Assembly: GCA_036404435.1 (NCBI GenBank)
Contig: DASWZN010000068.1
Span: forward strand, 1-64,000
Origin: DASWZN01 sp036404435
GTDB taxonomy: Bacteria; Acidobacteriota; Terriglobia; Bryobacterales; Bryobacteraceae
Direction of reading: 5' to 3'
Length of the DNA: 64,000 bases
The position numbers and the translations under genes are program-made. Of the stretch, positions 43,360 to 50,682 are shown in pieces. Under the pieces are notes generated by a model. The model saw nothing but the letters and a program-made list of their open reading frames with translations, searched no databases and was not told the origin of the DNA. Numbering within the stretch: position 1 is the stretch's first letter; the number at the start of each line of letters is the position of its first letter.

Positions 43360-44508
43360 TCACTGCGGGCCGATCTCGAAGTTCAACGCGCTGCCGATTC
43401 CGCCCATTCCAGGGCCGCCCGCAGCGCTGGCCAGCAACGATTCGACTCCCGCCACCACCACGATCGCCGTGGCCTCGGAAGAATCGGCGCCCTTGGTGCT
43501 GGAAATGATGAGGGCGTCGCCGGGCTTCAGTTCCGCGAGCGTCAGCGCCGGCATTCTCTCGAGCACTTGCTGGAAGTCCATCCCGCCGCGTGGGCCGCGC
43601 GGCCCGCCGCTTCCCGGTCCGCCCTGTCCGGGCTGGCCCTGCGCCGGAGGCGGTGCACCGCCGTTCGCCGCCGCCTGCCGCCTCCGCGCGATCATCATCG
43701 CCATGCCCTCCGGCATGCGGCGCAGCATCGAATCCGCATTCACGCGCACCAGCACAGGCTTCTTCGTCTCGAGGTCGGTGACGTGAATCTCGCCCGTCTC
43801 CGCGTCCACTGTCTTGACCAACCCGGCGATGTTTCGGAACGCTCCGAAGACGATCTCTTCCGCCTTGATGCGGCTCCCGTCGGCGCTGCGGTCGCCCAGC
43901 ACGCGCAGGCGATCGCCGACGTTGAGGGCTTCGAAGGAACTCGGCTGCGCGTCGGCGAACCGCACGGAGTCCGGCGCGTAGCGCCGTAAGGGGACGCCCG
44001 CGGGCGCCTCGACCGTGACCAATCGCGCCGTTTCCCGGGCCCCCACCGAGATCGTGATCTCGCGCGCCGCCGGATTGGTGGCCGTCACCGTGCCGGCCGT
44101 GCCTCTCTTCTGCCACTCCTCGCGGTCCGCGGTAGCCTTGCGCACCAGATCGGCGCGAGTCATCACGAGAACTTCCAGCACCACGAGCGAGCTCTTGTCT
44201 TCCGACATTCGCCCGCGGGCCCGCAGGCGATCTCCAACTCCGATGTTCTCCAAGGCGATCGGAACGGCCTTCTTCAGATCCGTCTCGCCCGGCGGCACGC
44301 GCAAGTAGCGCGTCCTGTCGGTCAGTTTCACCGTGGCGGCTCCCGAGACCGTCTTGAGCGTGATCTCATGGGCGGCGGCGTTCACCGCGGTCACCTCGCC
44401 GATCAAGCGGGTGATTTCCCCCGCCTGGCCGCCCACTGGGGGCGCCGGTTGCGCGAAACAACCCACCGCCAGCAGTCCAAAGCTGAACAGACACAAGGAA
44501 ACCTTCAT
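43360..44508 (-). CDS. Exported DUF5666-like protein with Gly/Pro-rich insert
   Basis: 382 residues from ATG 44508 (ATG 44529 and the upstream GTG are alternatives). Signal peptide at residues 1-20 (LCLFSFGLLAVGCFA). Three related small beta-domains follow: ITRLIGEVTAVNAAAHEITLKT with DRTRYLRVPPGET; GTAGTVTATNPAAREITISV with a YAPDSVRFADA turn; and NIAGLVKTVDAETGEIHVTD with NADSMLRRMPEG. This resembles the DUF5666 type. A low-complexity stretch (about residues 270-310, PPPAQGQPGQGGPGSGG) precedes a C-terminal domain. Its function is unknown. It lies upstream of the Oar receptor on the same strand, with a palindrome between them. Confidence 0.72.
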   Translation of the reverse strand: MKVSLCLFSFGLLAVGCFAQPAPPVGGQAGEITRLIGEVTAVNAAAHEITLKTVSGAATVKLTDRTRYLRVPPGETDLKKAVPIALENIGVGDRLRARGRMSEDKSSLVVLEVLVMTRADLVRKATADREEWQKRGTAGTVTATNPAAREITISVGARETARLVTVEAPAGVPLRRYAPDSVRFADAQPSSFEALNVGDRLRVLGDRSADGSRIKAEEIVFGAFRNIAGLVKTVDAETGEIHVTDLETKKPVLVRVNADSMLRRMPEGMAMMIARRRQAAANGGAPPPAQGQPGQGGPGSGGPRGPRGGMDFQQVLERMPALTLAELKPGDALIISSTKGADSSEATAIVVVAGVESLLASAAGGPGMGGIGSALNFEIGPQ

Positions 44509-44585
44509 GAACGCTTCTTTCTTCAACATAAGGCGAAGTCCGCCCCCCTCAGGTAACGCTCGCACGCCAGAAAGTACGACACGCG

Positions 44586-44945
44586 CTAGTCGGTGAAGCC
44601 CGCGCCGTCGGCCGAATCGGCCAGTTCGCCGGCCGATCCCGCCGCTTCGGGCTCCTCGGCCTGCTCCTCATCGTCCTTCGCGCCTCGTTCCTGGAGGAAG
44701 AGCCGCCGCAAGGTTCTGAGGTCGTTCAAGATGCGCCGGCTGGTGCCCATATGCAGCGCCAGCTTGGCCAGGTTGTAGGAAACCAGTTGCAGCGCCTGCT
44801 GGCGCCGGTCCGACTGAGGCTCGGCGCTGGCTTGCTCGATCTCCCGCCGGGTCTCCTCGATGGCGTCGCACAGAAGCTCGACAAACTGCAGGGCGCTCTC
44901 GATGTTCTCGAACGGGCTTTCCGGCTGATCGTCCACAGAATCCAC
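44586..44945 (-). CDS. Small helical acidic-tailed hypothetical protein
   Basis: 119 residues from GTG 44945. Residues about 10-80 are predicted helical (ESALQFVELLCDAIEETRREIEQ, QQALQLVSYNLAKLALHMGTS), followed by RRILNDLRTLRRLFLQE and an acidic Ala/Glu-rich tail. No family is recognised. The upstream part of the longer open frame is low-complexity and Arg-rich and overlaps a dispersed repeat, so it is not considered coding. TATAAT lies 12 nt before the GTG. Plausible real gene because of the promoter and helical composition; function unknown. Confidence 0.6.
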   Translation of the reverse strand: MDSVDDQPESPFENIESALQFVELLCDAIEETRREIEQASAEPQSDRRQQALQLVSYNLAKLALHMGTSRRILNDLRTLRRLFLQERGAKDDEEQAEEPEAAGSAGELADSADGAGFTD

Positions 44946-44957
44946 GCAGACGTTCTG

Positions 44958-44963
44958 ATTATA
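44958..44963 (-). promoter_or_regulatory. Putative -10 element of the small helical protein gene
   Basis: TATAAT on the minus strand, 12 nt before GTG 44945. Confidence 0.4.
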
Positions 44964-45033
44964 GCCACTTCGCGCTGCCCGGCGCGCAGTATAGGCATCA
45001 GAGATCCAGCCATCCGAGCGTATCGGGTACTCA

Positions 45034-45111
45034 GCACCGAACCGCGACCGTGAGGGAGCGGATTCCCGCCCAGCCGGAGATACCCGCTCGCTTACGCGCG
45101 CGGTTCGGTGC
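45034..45111. repeat. REP-like intergenic repeat (GGTTCGGTGC family), copy 2
   Basis: Outer arms GCACCGAACCGCG and CGCGGTTCGGTGC are perfect 13-bp complements at the two ends. Inside are the CGTGAGGGAGCGG and CCGCTCGCTTACG modules, also partly complementary. The module order is opposite to the copy at 19861. Confidence 0.8.
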
Positions 45112-45197
45112 CGGACTTCCCTTTGGCGTCTACAAACATGTCGTGCCCCGCCGTGAGTCGCAAGCGCCGACGGCTGACGGCCGATGGCGGGTTTTCG

Positions 45198-45203
45198 TAC
45201 CAT
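45198..45203 (+). promoter_or_regulatory. Putative -10 element of the AI-2E-family gene
   Basis: TACCAT, 6 nt before ATG 45210, with CTGACG 18 nt upstream of it (45174-45179) as a possible -35. Confidence 0.4.
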
Positions 45204-45209
45204 ACAGAC

Positions 45210-46256
45210 ATGCTCGGATTCGACAGCCGCGCCGCGCGCGCCGCCTGGTCGGTGTTCCTGGTCGCCCTCTTGTTGTCCATCGTCTATTTCCTCCGCCGGG
45301 TGCTTCTGGTGTTTGTCCTGGCGATCCTGTTCGCGTACCTGCTATCGCCGCTGGTGAACCTGGTGAACCGCTTCGTCGCCAGGGGCCGATCCCGCACTTA
45401 CTCGCTCGCCGCCGTCTACGTCCTGCTGGTCGGTTTGCTCGTCGCGGGCAGTATTTTGATTGGAAACAAAGCGGCCGAGGAGGCTTCCAATCTGGCCGCC
45501 GGATTCCCGACGTTCGTGGGCGCGTTGAAGGAGAAGCTCGCGTCGCCCAACCCGGTCTGGCTCCAACCCGTGAAGCACTACGTGCTGACCCAGATCGACC
45601 AGCACGCGCCGACTTTTGGGTCCGACGCCCTGCCCGTCATCCAAAGGCTCGGCTGGCGCGTGGTGGCCGTGCTGAGCAACGCCGTCTTTGTGGTGCTGAT
45701 TCCCATCCTCAGTTTCTTCTTCCTCAAGGACGGGCGGAAGCTCACGGACCAGGCGCTTGCGCTCACAACCGGGAGGCGGCGCGCCATGTGGGAAGACATC
45801 CTCTCCGACCTGAACGTCCTGCTGGGGCAATTCATGCGCGCGCTCGTGATCATCTCACTGGCCACGCTCACGCTTTACAGCATCTTCTTCGCCATCGCCG
45901 GCCTGCCGTACCCCATCCTGCTCGCCAGCATTGCCGCACTGCTCGAGTTCATCCCGCTGGTTGGGCCTCTGACGGCGGCGGCGATCATTCTTCTGGCCGC
46001 CGCGCTCTCCGGCGCCGGCCACATGCTCGTGATCCTGGTGTTTCTGATCGCCTACCGCTTCCTCAACGACTACGGACTGAGCCCCCACCTGATGTCCTCG
46101 GGGACCGAGCTGCATCCGCTGCTGGTTATCTTTGGAGCGCTGGCAGGCGAGGAACTGGCGGGAATCCCGGGCATGTTCCTCTCCGTGCCTGTGCTGGCCG
46201 CGCTGCGGGTCCTTTACGTCCGGGCTCGCAAGGCGCAGGCGCTGCCGGCGTCATAG
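45210..46256 (+). CDS. AI-2E family (PerM/TqsA-type) membrane transporter
   Basis: 348 residues from ATG 45210; the upstream in-frame ATG 45108 would add a charged stretch overlapping the repeat. Around seven hydrophobic segments: residues about 12-30 and 33-55 (VFLVALLLSIVYFLRRVLLVFVLAILFAYLL), 65-85, 158-180 with IPILSFFFLKDG, then LVIISLATLTLYSIFFAIAGLPYPILLASIAALLEFIPLVGPLTAA, and 260-330. PYPILLASIAALLEFIPLVG is the family signature. Members export autoinducer-2, sodium/proton-coupled solutes, or are uncharacterised; substrate here unknown. Its 3' end overlaps the opposing glutathione peroxidase gene by 6 nt. Confidence 0.9.
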   Translation: MLGFDSRAARAAWSVFLVALLLSIVYFLRRVLLVFVLAILFAYLLSPLVNLVNRFVARGRSRTYSLAAVYVLLVGLLVAGSILIGNKAAEEASNLAAGFPTFVGALKEKLASPNPVWLQPVKHYVLTQIDQHAPTFGSDALPVIQRLGWRVVAVLSNAVFVVLIPILSFFFLKDGRKLTDQALALTTGRRRAMWEDILSDLNVLLGQFMRALVIISLATLTLYSIFFAIAGLPYPILLASIAALLEFIPLVGPLTAAAIILLAAALSGAGHMLVILVFLIAYRFLNDYGLSPHLMSSGTELHPLLVIFGALAGEELAGIPGMFLSVPVLAALRVLYVRARKAQALPAS

Positions 46257-46724
46257 CAGCTTTCGCAGCCAGGGCTCGATCTTCGCCGGAGTCGTGCGGG
46301 GCGCGAAGCGCTTCACGACGCTCCCCTGCCTGTCCACCAGGAACTTCGTGAAGTTCCACTTGATGGATTTGCCCAGCCAGCCGGGCGCGCGATCCTTGAG
46401 GTGCTGGAACAGCGGATCTGCGTTCTCGCCGTTGACCGCGATCTTCCGAAAGACCGGAAACGCGACCCCGAAGCGGGTTTGACAGAAAGTCTGGATCTCC
46501 GCGTTCGAGCCAGGCTCCTGGTGCGCGAACTGGTCGCACGGGAAAGCCAGGATTTCGAGACCGCTCTCCTTGAACTTGGTGTACAGCTCCTGGAGCCCCT
46601 CGTACTGCGGAGTGAACCCGCACTTGCTGGCGGTGTTCACGATCAAGAGGACCTTGCCGCGGTAGTCCGCCAGGCTTTGTTGCGCGCCGTCGCTCCGGAC
46701 GGCGCTGAAGTTGTAGACGCCCAT
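46251..46724 (-). CDS. Glutathione peroxidase family protein (Cys type)
   Basis: 157 residues from ATG 46724, preceded by GGTGCAGGT; the upstream in-frame extension is not family-like. Thioredoxin fold with the catalytic Cys in NTASKCGFTPQYEGLQ (about residue 35), FPCDQFAHQEPG with Gln, and KWNFTKFLVDRQG with Trp and Asn completing the tetrad. The Cys codon is TGC, so this is not a selenoprotein. Small bacterial homologues of this kind usually reduce hydroperoxides with thioredoxin. It is convergent with the transporter and divergent from the RodZ-like gene, with its own unit. Confidence 0.95.
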   Translation of the reverse strand: MGVYNFSAVRSDGAQQSLADYRGKVLLIVNTASKCGFTPQYEGLQELYTKFKESGLEILAFPCDQFAHQEPGSNAEIQTFCQTRFGVAFPVFRKIAVNGENADPLFQHLKDRAPGWLGKSIKWNFTKFLVDRQGSVVKRFAPRTTPAKIEPWLRKLL

Positions 46725-46796
46725 ACCTGCACCTATCGTACCCCTCATTCGGGGGCGACTCGCGCCCCCCACTCCGTGCGTTGAGCCTTTTTTACT

Positions 46797-46825
46797 TGCA
46801 TTGGCACCCCAAATGCTACGACAAT
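46797..46825 (+). promoter_or_regulatory. Sigma-70-type promoter of the RodZ-like gene
   Basis: TTGCAT (46797-46802) and GACAAT (46820-46825) are separated by 17 nt. ATG 46833 follows after only 7 nt, giving a leaderless or near-leaderless mRNA. Just upstream, GGGGGCG and CGCCCCC around ACTCG form a hairpin (46751-46769). Confidence 0.6.
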
Positions 46826-46832
46826 TTGGCAG

Positions 46833-47156
46833 ATGGATGTTCCAAACGGCGTTCTGCCGGACCTGGTGATCGCCCGGCAAAAAAGCGGCGTCTCGCTCAA
46901 GGAGATCGCTGAGTCCACGAAGATTGCTGTCTCGTACCTCCGTGCGATCGAAGAGGGTGTTTTCGACAAGCTGCCGGGTGGTATTTACACGGTGAGCTAC
47001 ATCCGCCAGTATGCGCGGGCCATCGAATACGACGAAAACGAATTGGTCCACTATTACTACCGGCTGACGGGTGCGGAGCCGCCGGAGCAGCCCGGCACAG
47101 CTCCTCCGAAGCCCTCCTCCAGGTCCTGGGTGCGCTTGGCCCGCACGCTCGGCTAG
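46833..47156 (+). CDS. RodZ-like/HTH_25 DNA-binding domain protein
   Basis: 107 residues from ATG 46833. It is essentially one helix-turn-helix domain of the HTH_25 (RodZ N-terminal) type: IARQKSGVSLKEIAESTKIAVSYLRAIEEG, then LPGGIYTVSYIRQYARAIEYDENELVHYYY. In full RodZ this is followed by a membrane helix and periplasmic domain, which are absent here; a short Pro-rich tail ends the protein. It could be a soluble regulator or an MreB-binding module without its anchor. Ribosome-binding site not evident, start only 7 nt after the -10, so probably leaderless. Confidence 0.85.
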   Translation: MDVPNGVLPDLVIARQKSGVSLKEIAESTKIAVSYLRAIEEGVFDKLPGGIYTVSYIRQYARAIEYDENELVHYYYRLTGAEPPEQPGTAPPKPSSRSWVRLARTLG

Positions 47157-47263
47157 CTGGCTCGCGGGTACGACCTCGGCGCGCGCGTTACAACCTCGCC
47201 CGGCGCGTGCGTTATCATGTCGAAGGAAATGCTTTCCGACCACGCGCGCCGGCGGGGCGTCGA

Positions 47264-48238
47264 ATGGCGCTGATCACCATCTCCGGGCAGCCGGCCAGCC
47301 GCCAGGAAGAAGTGGCGCGTTCGGCGGCCCAACTCCTACAGTTCGAGCTGGTGACCGACTCGCGTTTGGACGCGATTTTTGCGCAGGAGTTCGGCGGCGA
47401 GGCCGCCGTTCCGGACAAGGCGTTCGCGCCCGCGGCGATTTCCGTGGTGGCGCGCCTGGCGTGCGAGCACCACCTGGTGCTGGCGGCGGAAGGCGCCGAG
47501 TTGCTTTTCCGCGATTTCCCCGGGCTCCTCAGAGTGTACGTAGTGGCGCCCGAATCGCGCCGTGTCGGGACCCTGATGCTCGACCATCGCCTCGACCGCA
47601 AGGCTGCGCGCGCCCTGCTACGCCGGCTCGAAAGCGAGCGGAAAGCCGGGCGCATGAGGAGGTTCGGACGGTCTTCGGCTCCGCCGCACCTGTTCGATCT
47701 TGTGCTGAACACCGAGTTGCTCGAGCCGGAGGGCGTCGCGGAGCTGATTCGAAGCGCGGCCGGCCAGCGCGGGCTGGCCGATATAGGGCTGCTGTCGCCC
47801 GCCGCCGAGGCGCATCTCCAGTTCCAGGTGCGTCTCAAGCTCGCCAAGTACGGTATCCAGCCGCCGGGGCGCGTCAGCATCAAGAGCAAGTGCTTCGTAC
47901 ACCCGAGCGAAGAGGTCTTTGCCAACCTGCTCGATTTCTACCGTGTCGACTGGGAGTACGAGCCGCGCAGTTTCCCCATTCAGTGGGACAAGGACGGGCG
48001 GGTGCTCGAAGCGTTCACGCCGGATTTCTACCTGCCCGAATTCGATCTGTATGTCGAGCTCACCACCATGAAGCAGTCGCTGGTCACCAAGAAGAACCAC
48101 AAGGTCAAGTTGCTGCGCGCCATTTATCCCAACGTGAATATCCAGGTTTTTTACCAGAAAGATTTCGAGAATCTGATCTTCAAGTACGGGCTGGCGGAGC
48201 GCGGCCCGGAGCCGCAGCCTGAGACGGTGCCCAAATGA
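47264..48238 (+). CDS. Cytidylate-kinase-like domain fused to a PD-(D/E)XK nuclease-like domain
   Basis: 324 residues from ATG 47264 (GTG at 47207 is an alternative). Residues about 1-165 resemble the cytidylate-kinase-like family: ALITISGQPASRQEEVA where the P-loop would be, then IFAQEFGGEAAVP, LAAEGAELLFRDFPGLLRVYVVAP, and RVGTLMLDHRLDRKAARALLRRLESERK. The GKS/T of a Walker A is missing. After a linker, residues about 210-310 match restriction-nuclease-like folds: EYEPRSFPI, EAFTPDFYLPEFDLYVELTTMKQ (PD...E-x-T layout), and VNIQVFYQKDFENLI. The hpt start overlaps its stop (ATGA). A TATCAT hexamer lies at 47213. A nucleotide-linked role is possible, but the activity is unknown. Confidence 0.72.
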   Translation: MALITISGQPASRQEEVARSAAQLLQFELVTDSRLDAIFAQEFGGEAAVPDKAFAPAAISVVARLACEHHLVLAAEGAELLFRDFPGLLRVYVVAPESRRVGTLMLDHRLDRKAARALLRRLESERKAGRMRRFGRSSAPPHLFDLVLNTELLEPEGVAELIRSAAGQRGLADIGLLSPAAEAHLQFQVRLKLAKYGIQPPGRVSIKSKCFVHPSEEVFANLLDFYRVDWEYEPRSFPIQWDKDGRVLEAFTPDFYLPEFDLYVELTTMKQSLVTKKNHKVKLLRAIYPNVNIQVFYQKDFENLIFKYGLAERGPEPQPETVPK

Positions 48239-48780
48239 GACCGGCAGCCCCCGAGGTCGAACGCATTCTCTTCACCGAGGAGCAGGTGGAGCAGCGCATC
48301 GCCGAAGTCGGCGCGGAAATCTCGGACAAGTACCGCGGCGGCGAGCTGAAGCTGATCGGGGTTCTCAAGGGCTCCGTGTTCTTTCTGACCGCGCTGGCCA
48401 AACACATCGACGTCCCGGTGAAGATAGACTTCCTGTCGATCTCGAGTTTTTCCAGCAAGACCGCGGCTCCCGGCCTGGTGCGGATCGCCAAGGATCTGGA
48501 CGACAGCATCGAGGGCGAAGACGTCCTGCTGGTCGAAGATATCGTGGACACCGGCTTCACCGCGCGGTACCTGCTCCAGAGCCTGGCGGCGCGCGGGCCG
48601 AACTCCCTTTCCGTATGCACGCTGCTCGACCGCACCTCCCGGCGGATTGTCCAGACTCCGGTCTCGTTCCGCTGCTTCGAGATTCCCGACCGGTTCGTAG
48701 TGGGCTGCGGCCTGGATTACCGCCAGCTCTACCGCAACCTCGGCTACATTGCCGTGATGAAGCATGAAAAGGGGCAGTGA
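48235..48780 (+). CDS. hpt: Hypoxanthine phosphoribosyltransferase
   Basis: 181 residues, the expected length. Motifs: LFTEEQVEQRIAEVGAEIS, LKLIGVLKGSVFFLTALAKHI, the PRPP-binding loop DVLLVEDIVDTGFTARYLL, and the C-terminal FVVGCGLDYRQLYRNLGYIAVM. It salvages hypoxanthine and possibly guanine to IMP/GMP using PRPP in the cytoplasm. The ATG overlaps the stop of the preceding kinase-like/nuclease-like gene by four bases, so translation is probably coupled. Usual hpt neighbours (tilS, ftsH) are not seen. Confidence 0.97.
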   Translation: MRPAAPEVERILFTEEQVEQRIAEVGAEISDKYRGGELKLIGVLKGSVFFLTALAKHIDVPVKIDFLSISSFSSKTAAPGLVRIAKDLDDSIEGEDVLLVEDIVDTGFTARYLLQSLAARGPNSLSVCTLLDRTSRRIVQTPVSFRCFEIPDRFVVGCGLDYRQLYRNLGYIAVMKHEKGQ

Positions 48781-48901
48781 CGGTGAGGGGCTAAAATCGT
48801 GCAAAAGCGGGTGTACTTATCCGGTAATAACGTCTGTTTGTTTTCAATCTAATAGATTAAACTCATTGCCAGCTGCTCGCTTTGGGGGTACGCTGTGTGG
48901 T

Positions 48902-48923
48902 ACCAGCCGGTTGGGAGGCTGGT
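48902..48923 (+). promoter_or_regulatory. Hairpin covering the ribosome-binding site of the pseudo-receiver
   Basis: ACCAGCC and GGCTGGT form a 7-bp stem around GGTTGGGA. The GGGAGG ribosome-binding site (48912-48917) lies partly in the loop, 10 nt upstream of ATG 48928. It could control translation. Confidence 0.45.
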
Positions 48924-48927
48924 TCCG

Positions 48928-49353
48928 ATGGATTGCCTGCGAGTGCTATTCGTTTCCTCGCGTTGCGAGGATGCGGGGATGCTGTCACAGATGCTCAAGC
49001 CCGATCCCATCGAGTTCGAGCATGTCTCCAGCCTGCAAGGTGCGCGCGAGAACCTCGGCCAGAGTTCGTATGGGGCCGTCTTGACCGAGGCCTATCTACC
49101 GGATGGCGACTGGAAAGACGTGCTGGGCGTTACGTGGGAACTGGGGACCTGTCCCGCCGTGGTCGTAACGCATCGCTTTGCGGACGACCGGTTCTGGGCC
49201 GAAGTGCTCAACCTGGGATGCTATGACATGCTGGCGCAGCCGTTCGACGCCAGGGAAGTGCGGCGCATTCTGACCTCAGCCTGCGAGCAGCCGCCTGCCA
49301 AGCCTGCCGGGTGCGACTGGCAGGCGTCGACCGCTCTCAAAGCGGCGAGCTGA
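48928..49353 (+). CDS. Degenerate receiver-domain protein
   Basis: 141 residues from ATG 48928 (upstream in-frame GTG 48895 possible). It has receiver-like order: CLRVLFVSSRCEDAGML in place of the acidic pair, AVLTEAYLPDGDWKDVL where Glu takes the acceptor position, PAVVVTHRFADD, and YDMLAQPFDAREVRRIL with Gln instead of the conserved Lys. So phosphorylation in the usual way is not expected. It stands 147 nt behind hpt in an AT-rich gap and has its own hairpin-covered ribosome-binding site. Output domain absent. Could act as a phospho-independent or constitutively acting regulator by protein contact. Confidence 0.75.
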   Translation: MDCLRVLFVSSRCEDAGMLSQMLKPDPIEFEHVSSLQGARENLGQSSYGAVLTEAYLPDGDWKDVLGVTWELGTCPAVVVTHRFADDRFWAEVLNLGCYDMLAQPFDAREVRRILTSACEQPPAKPAGCDWQASTALKAAS

Positions 49354-49368
49354 GTCCGCGGGGCGAGG

Positions 49369-50163
49369 CTACAGCGGCTTCAGAATCGGCACGCCGGGCG
49401 GTAGCGCAAACAGGCTGCCGGGCAGGCTCTTGTCGATCTCCACGGAGTCGGAATACATCTGGAAGATGCGGTCGCCGTTGCGCATGCGCTGGATGTCGTA
49501 TGGCCACATCACGCCGCCTCCCACGTCCCGGTACTTGGCGAAGATCGTCACCTCTTCATTGCGCTCATTCGTTTTCGGGTCGCGCCGGTAGTGGACCTGG
49601 CGCTCCGGCAGATGGGTCAGGTGATGGAGGTATACCGTCACTGTCCGGTTGTCGGCATCCGTGATGTCCAGAATCCTCACGGGCTGGTTGTCGACGATGT
49701 CCGAGCCGCGGTCCTCGAAGATCATCCCCGGCTCGTTGAGGCGCTCCCGGAGGATGTAGAAGATGTTGTGCGTCACGGTGTCCCTGTAACGCGCGATGGT
49801 CTCGTCAGGGAGCGGGCGCGCGCCGCGGAACGTGATTTCGTAACCCTTGCCGCCAATCAACAAGGTCGCGCCGTTACGCTCCTTTTCGCCGAACGCGTCG
49901 CGTTCATCGACGAGAATCTCGCCGGGGATCGGCGGCACGGAGGGCGGCAGGTAGCGAGTATAAATCGTCGCGACCGTGAGCCCCGAAAGCCGTTCGTGAT
50001 AGAACGAGTAGGCGCGGCCGGATGCGACTATATTGTCGGTCTCCAGAAACTTGGAACCGCCCACCGCGTCGAGGGTCTCCTGGATCATTCGCTTGCCGCG
50101 TTCCTGCGCAGTCTGGGCCTGAGCAGCCACCGCCAGGAGGAGGAGTACGAGTACGGACTTCAT
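49369..50163 (-). CDS. Exported LolA-like/outer-membrane-lipoprotein-sorting-like protein
   Basis: 264 residues from ATG 50163, with AGGAAG 3-8 nt upstream (AAAGGAAGC). Signal peptide at residues 1-18 (LVLLLLAVAAQA). The body begins ERGKRMIQETLDAVGGSKFLETDNIVASGRAY and continues in alternating beta-strands (NRTVTVYLHHLTHLPERQVHY, VTIFAKYRDVGGGVMWPYDIQRM), ending VEIDKSLPGSLFALPPGV. The beta-strand-rich pattern with DAVGG resembles LolA/LolB-type or outer-membrane lipoprotein-sorting-like proteins of Acidobacteriota and Bacteroidota. Function inferred only. It stands next to, and on the same strand as, the RAYT and M16 genes. Confidence 0.7.
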   Translation of the reverse strand: MKSVLVLLLLAVAAQAQTAQERGKRMIQETLDAVGGSKFLETDNIVASGRAYSFYHERLSGLTVATIYTRYLPPSVPPIPGEILVDERDAFGEKERNGATLLIGGKGYEITFRGARPLPDETIARYRDTVTHNIFYILRERLNEPGMIFEDRGSDIVDNQPVRILDITDADNRTVTVYLHHLTHLPERQVHYRRDPKTNERNEEVTIFAKYRDVGGGVMWPYDIQRMRNGDRIFQMYSDSVEIDKSLPGSLFALPPGVPILKPL

Positions 50164-50198
50164 GCTTCCTTTATCGCAGATTGCGGCGGAGGGTGTCG

Positions 50199-50633
50199 TC
50201 AGCCTCGCCCAAAGGCCGGCAAGTCGCGCGGATCCTGCGGCCAGCGCGATGGGTTGTCTCTGATGTAGTGCCGGATGCGATTCAGCTCGTCTGCGTCGCG
50301 GATGAAATGCCTGCGGCCGTTCCCGCTCCAGATGCCCAAGTCGACGCAACTGGTGGATGCCGACTGGAAGGACTCGAGGATCGAAGGCAAATCCCCCGGT
50401 TCGCGATCGTTCACCAGCAGGATTCCGTGCAGGTGATCGGGCATCACAACGAAGGCATCCAGCCGGACGTTGGTGAAGCGGGCCGGGATGCGGTTCCAGC
50501 AGGCGGCAACCTCCCGGCCGACCGGGTTCGGTCGCATCTTTCCTTTTGCGATCCTCCCAAACAGGGAGCCACGGCGCCAGGTTCTGAGCGTCACGAAGTA
50601 GGCCCGCGTTTGCTGCCGGCAACTTCCTTGCAC
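50199..50633 (-). CDS. REP-associated tyrosine transposase (RAYT, Y1_Tnp)
   Basis: 144 residues. A Y1-type HUH transposase/IS200-like domain: RAYFVTLRTWRRGSLFG, VRLDAFVVMPDHLHGILLV with the metal-binding HxH, and ELNRIRHYIRDNPSRW with the candidate catalytic Tyr. It is slightly shorter than typical RAYTs (about 160-180) in the region before the Tyr helix (IWSGNGRRHFIRDADE), so activity is uncertain. RAYTs are domesticated, single-copy relatives of IS200/IS605 transposases that associate with REP palindromes. Palindromic intergenic repeats of two families occur elsewhere in this window. Gene flanks show a short hairpin at 50676-50690. Confidence 0.85.
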   Translation of the reverse strand: MQGSCRQQTRAYFVTLRTWRRGSLFGRIAKGKMRPNPVGREVAACWNRIPARFTNVRLDAFVVMPDHLHGILLVNDREPGDLPSILESFQSASTSCVDLGIWSGNGRRHFIRDADELNRIRHYIRDNPSRWPQDPRDLPAFGRG

Positions 50634-50682
50634 GTATATCGGTGCATTCCGGCCGCAATTATTCTCAGGGTATGTGGCGCCT

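Noticed and set aside
46251..46724. Possible selenocysteine glutathione peroxidase
   Set aside because: The catalytic codon is TGC (Cys), with no in-frame TGA.
46725..47243. Upstream extension of the glutathione peroxidase ORF
   Set aside because: It overlaps the divergent RodZ-like gene and lacks thioredoxin-fold features; ATG 46724 starts the conserved domain.
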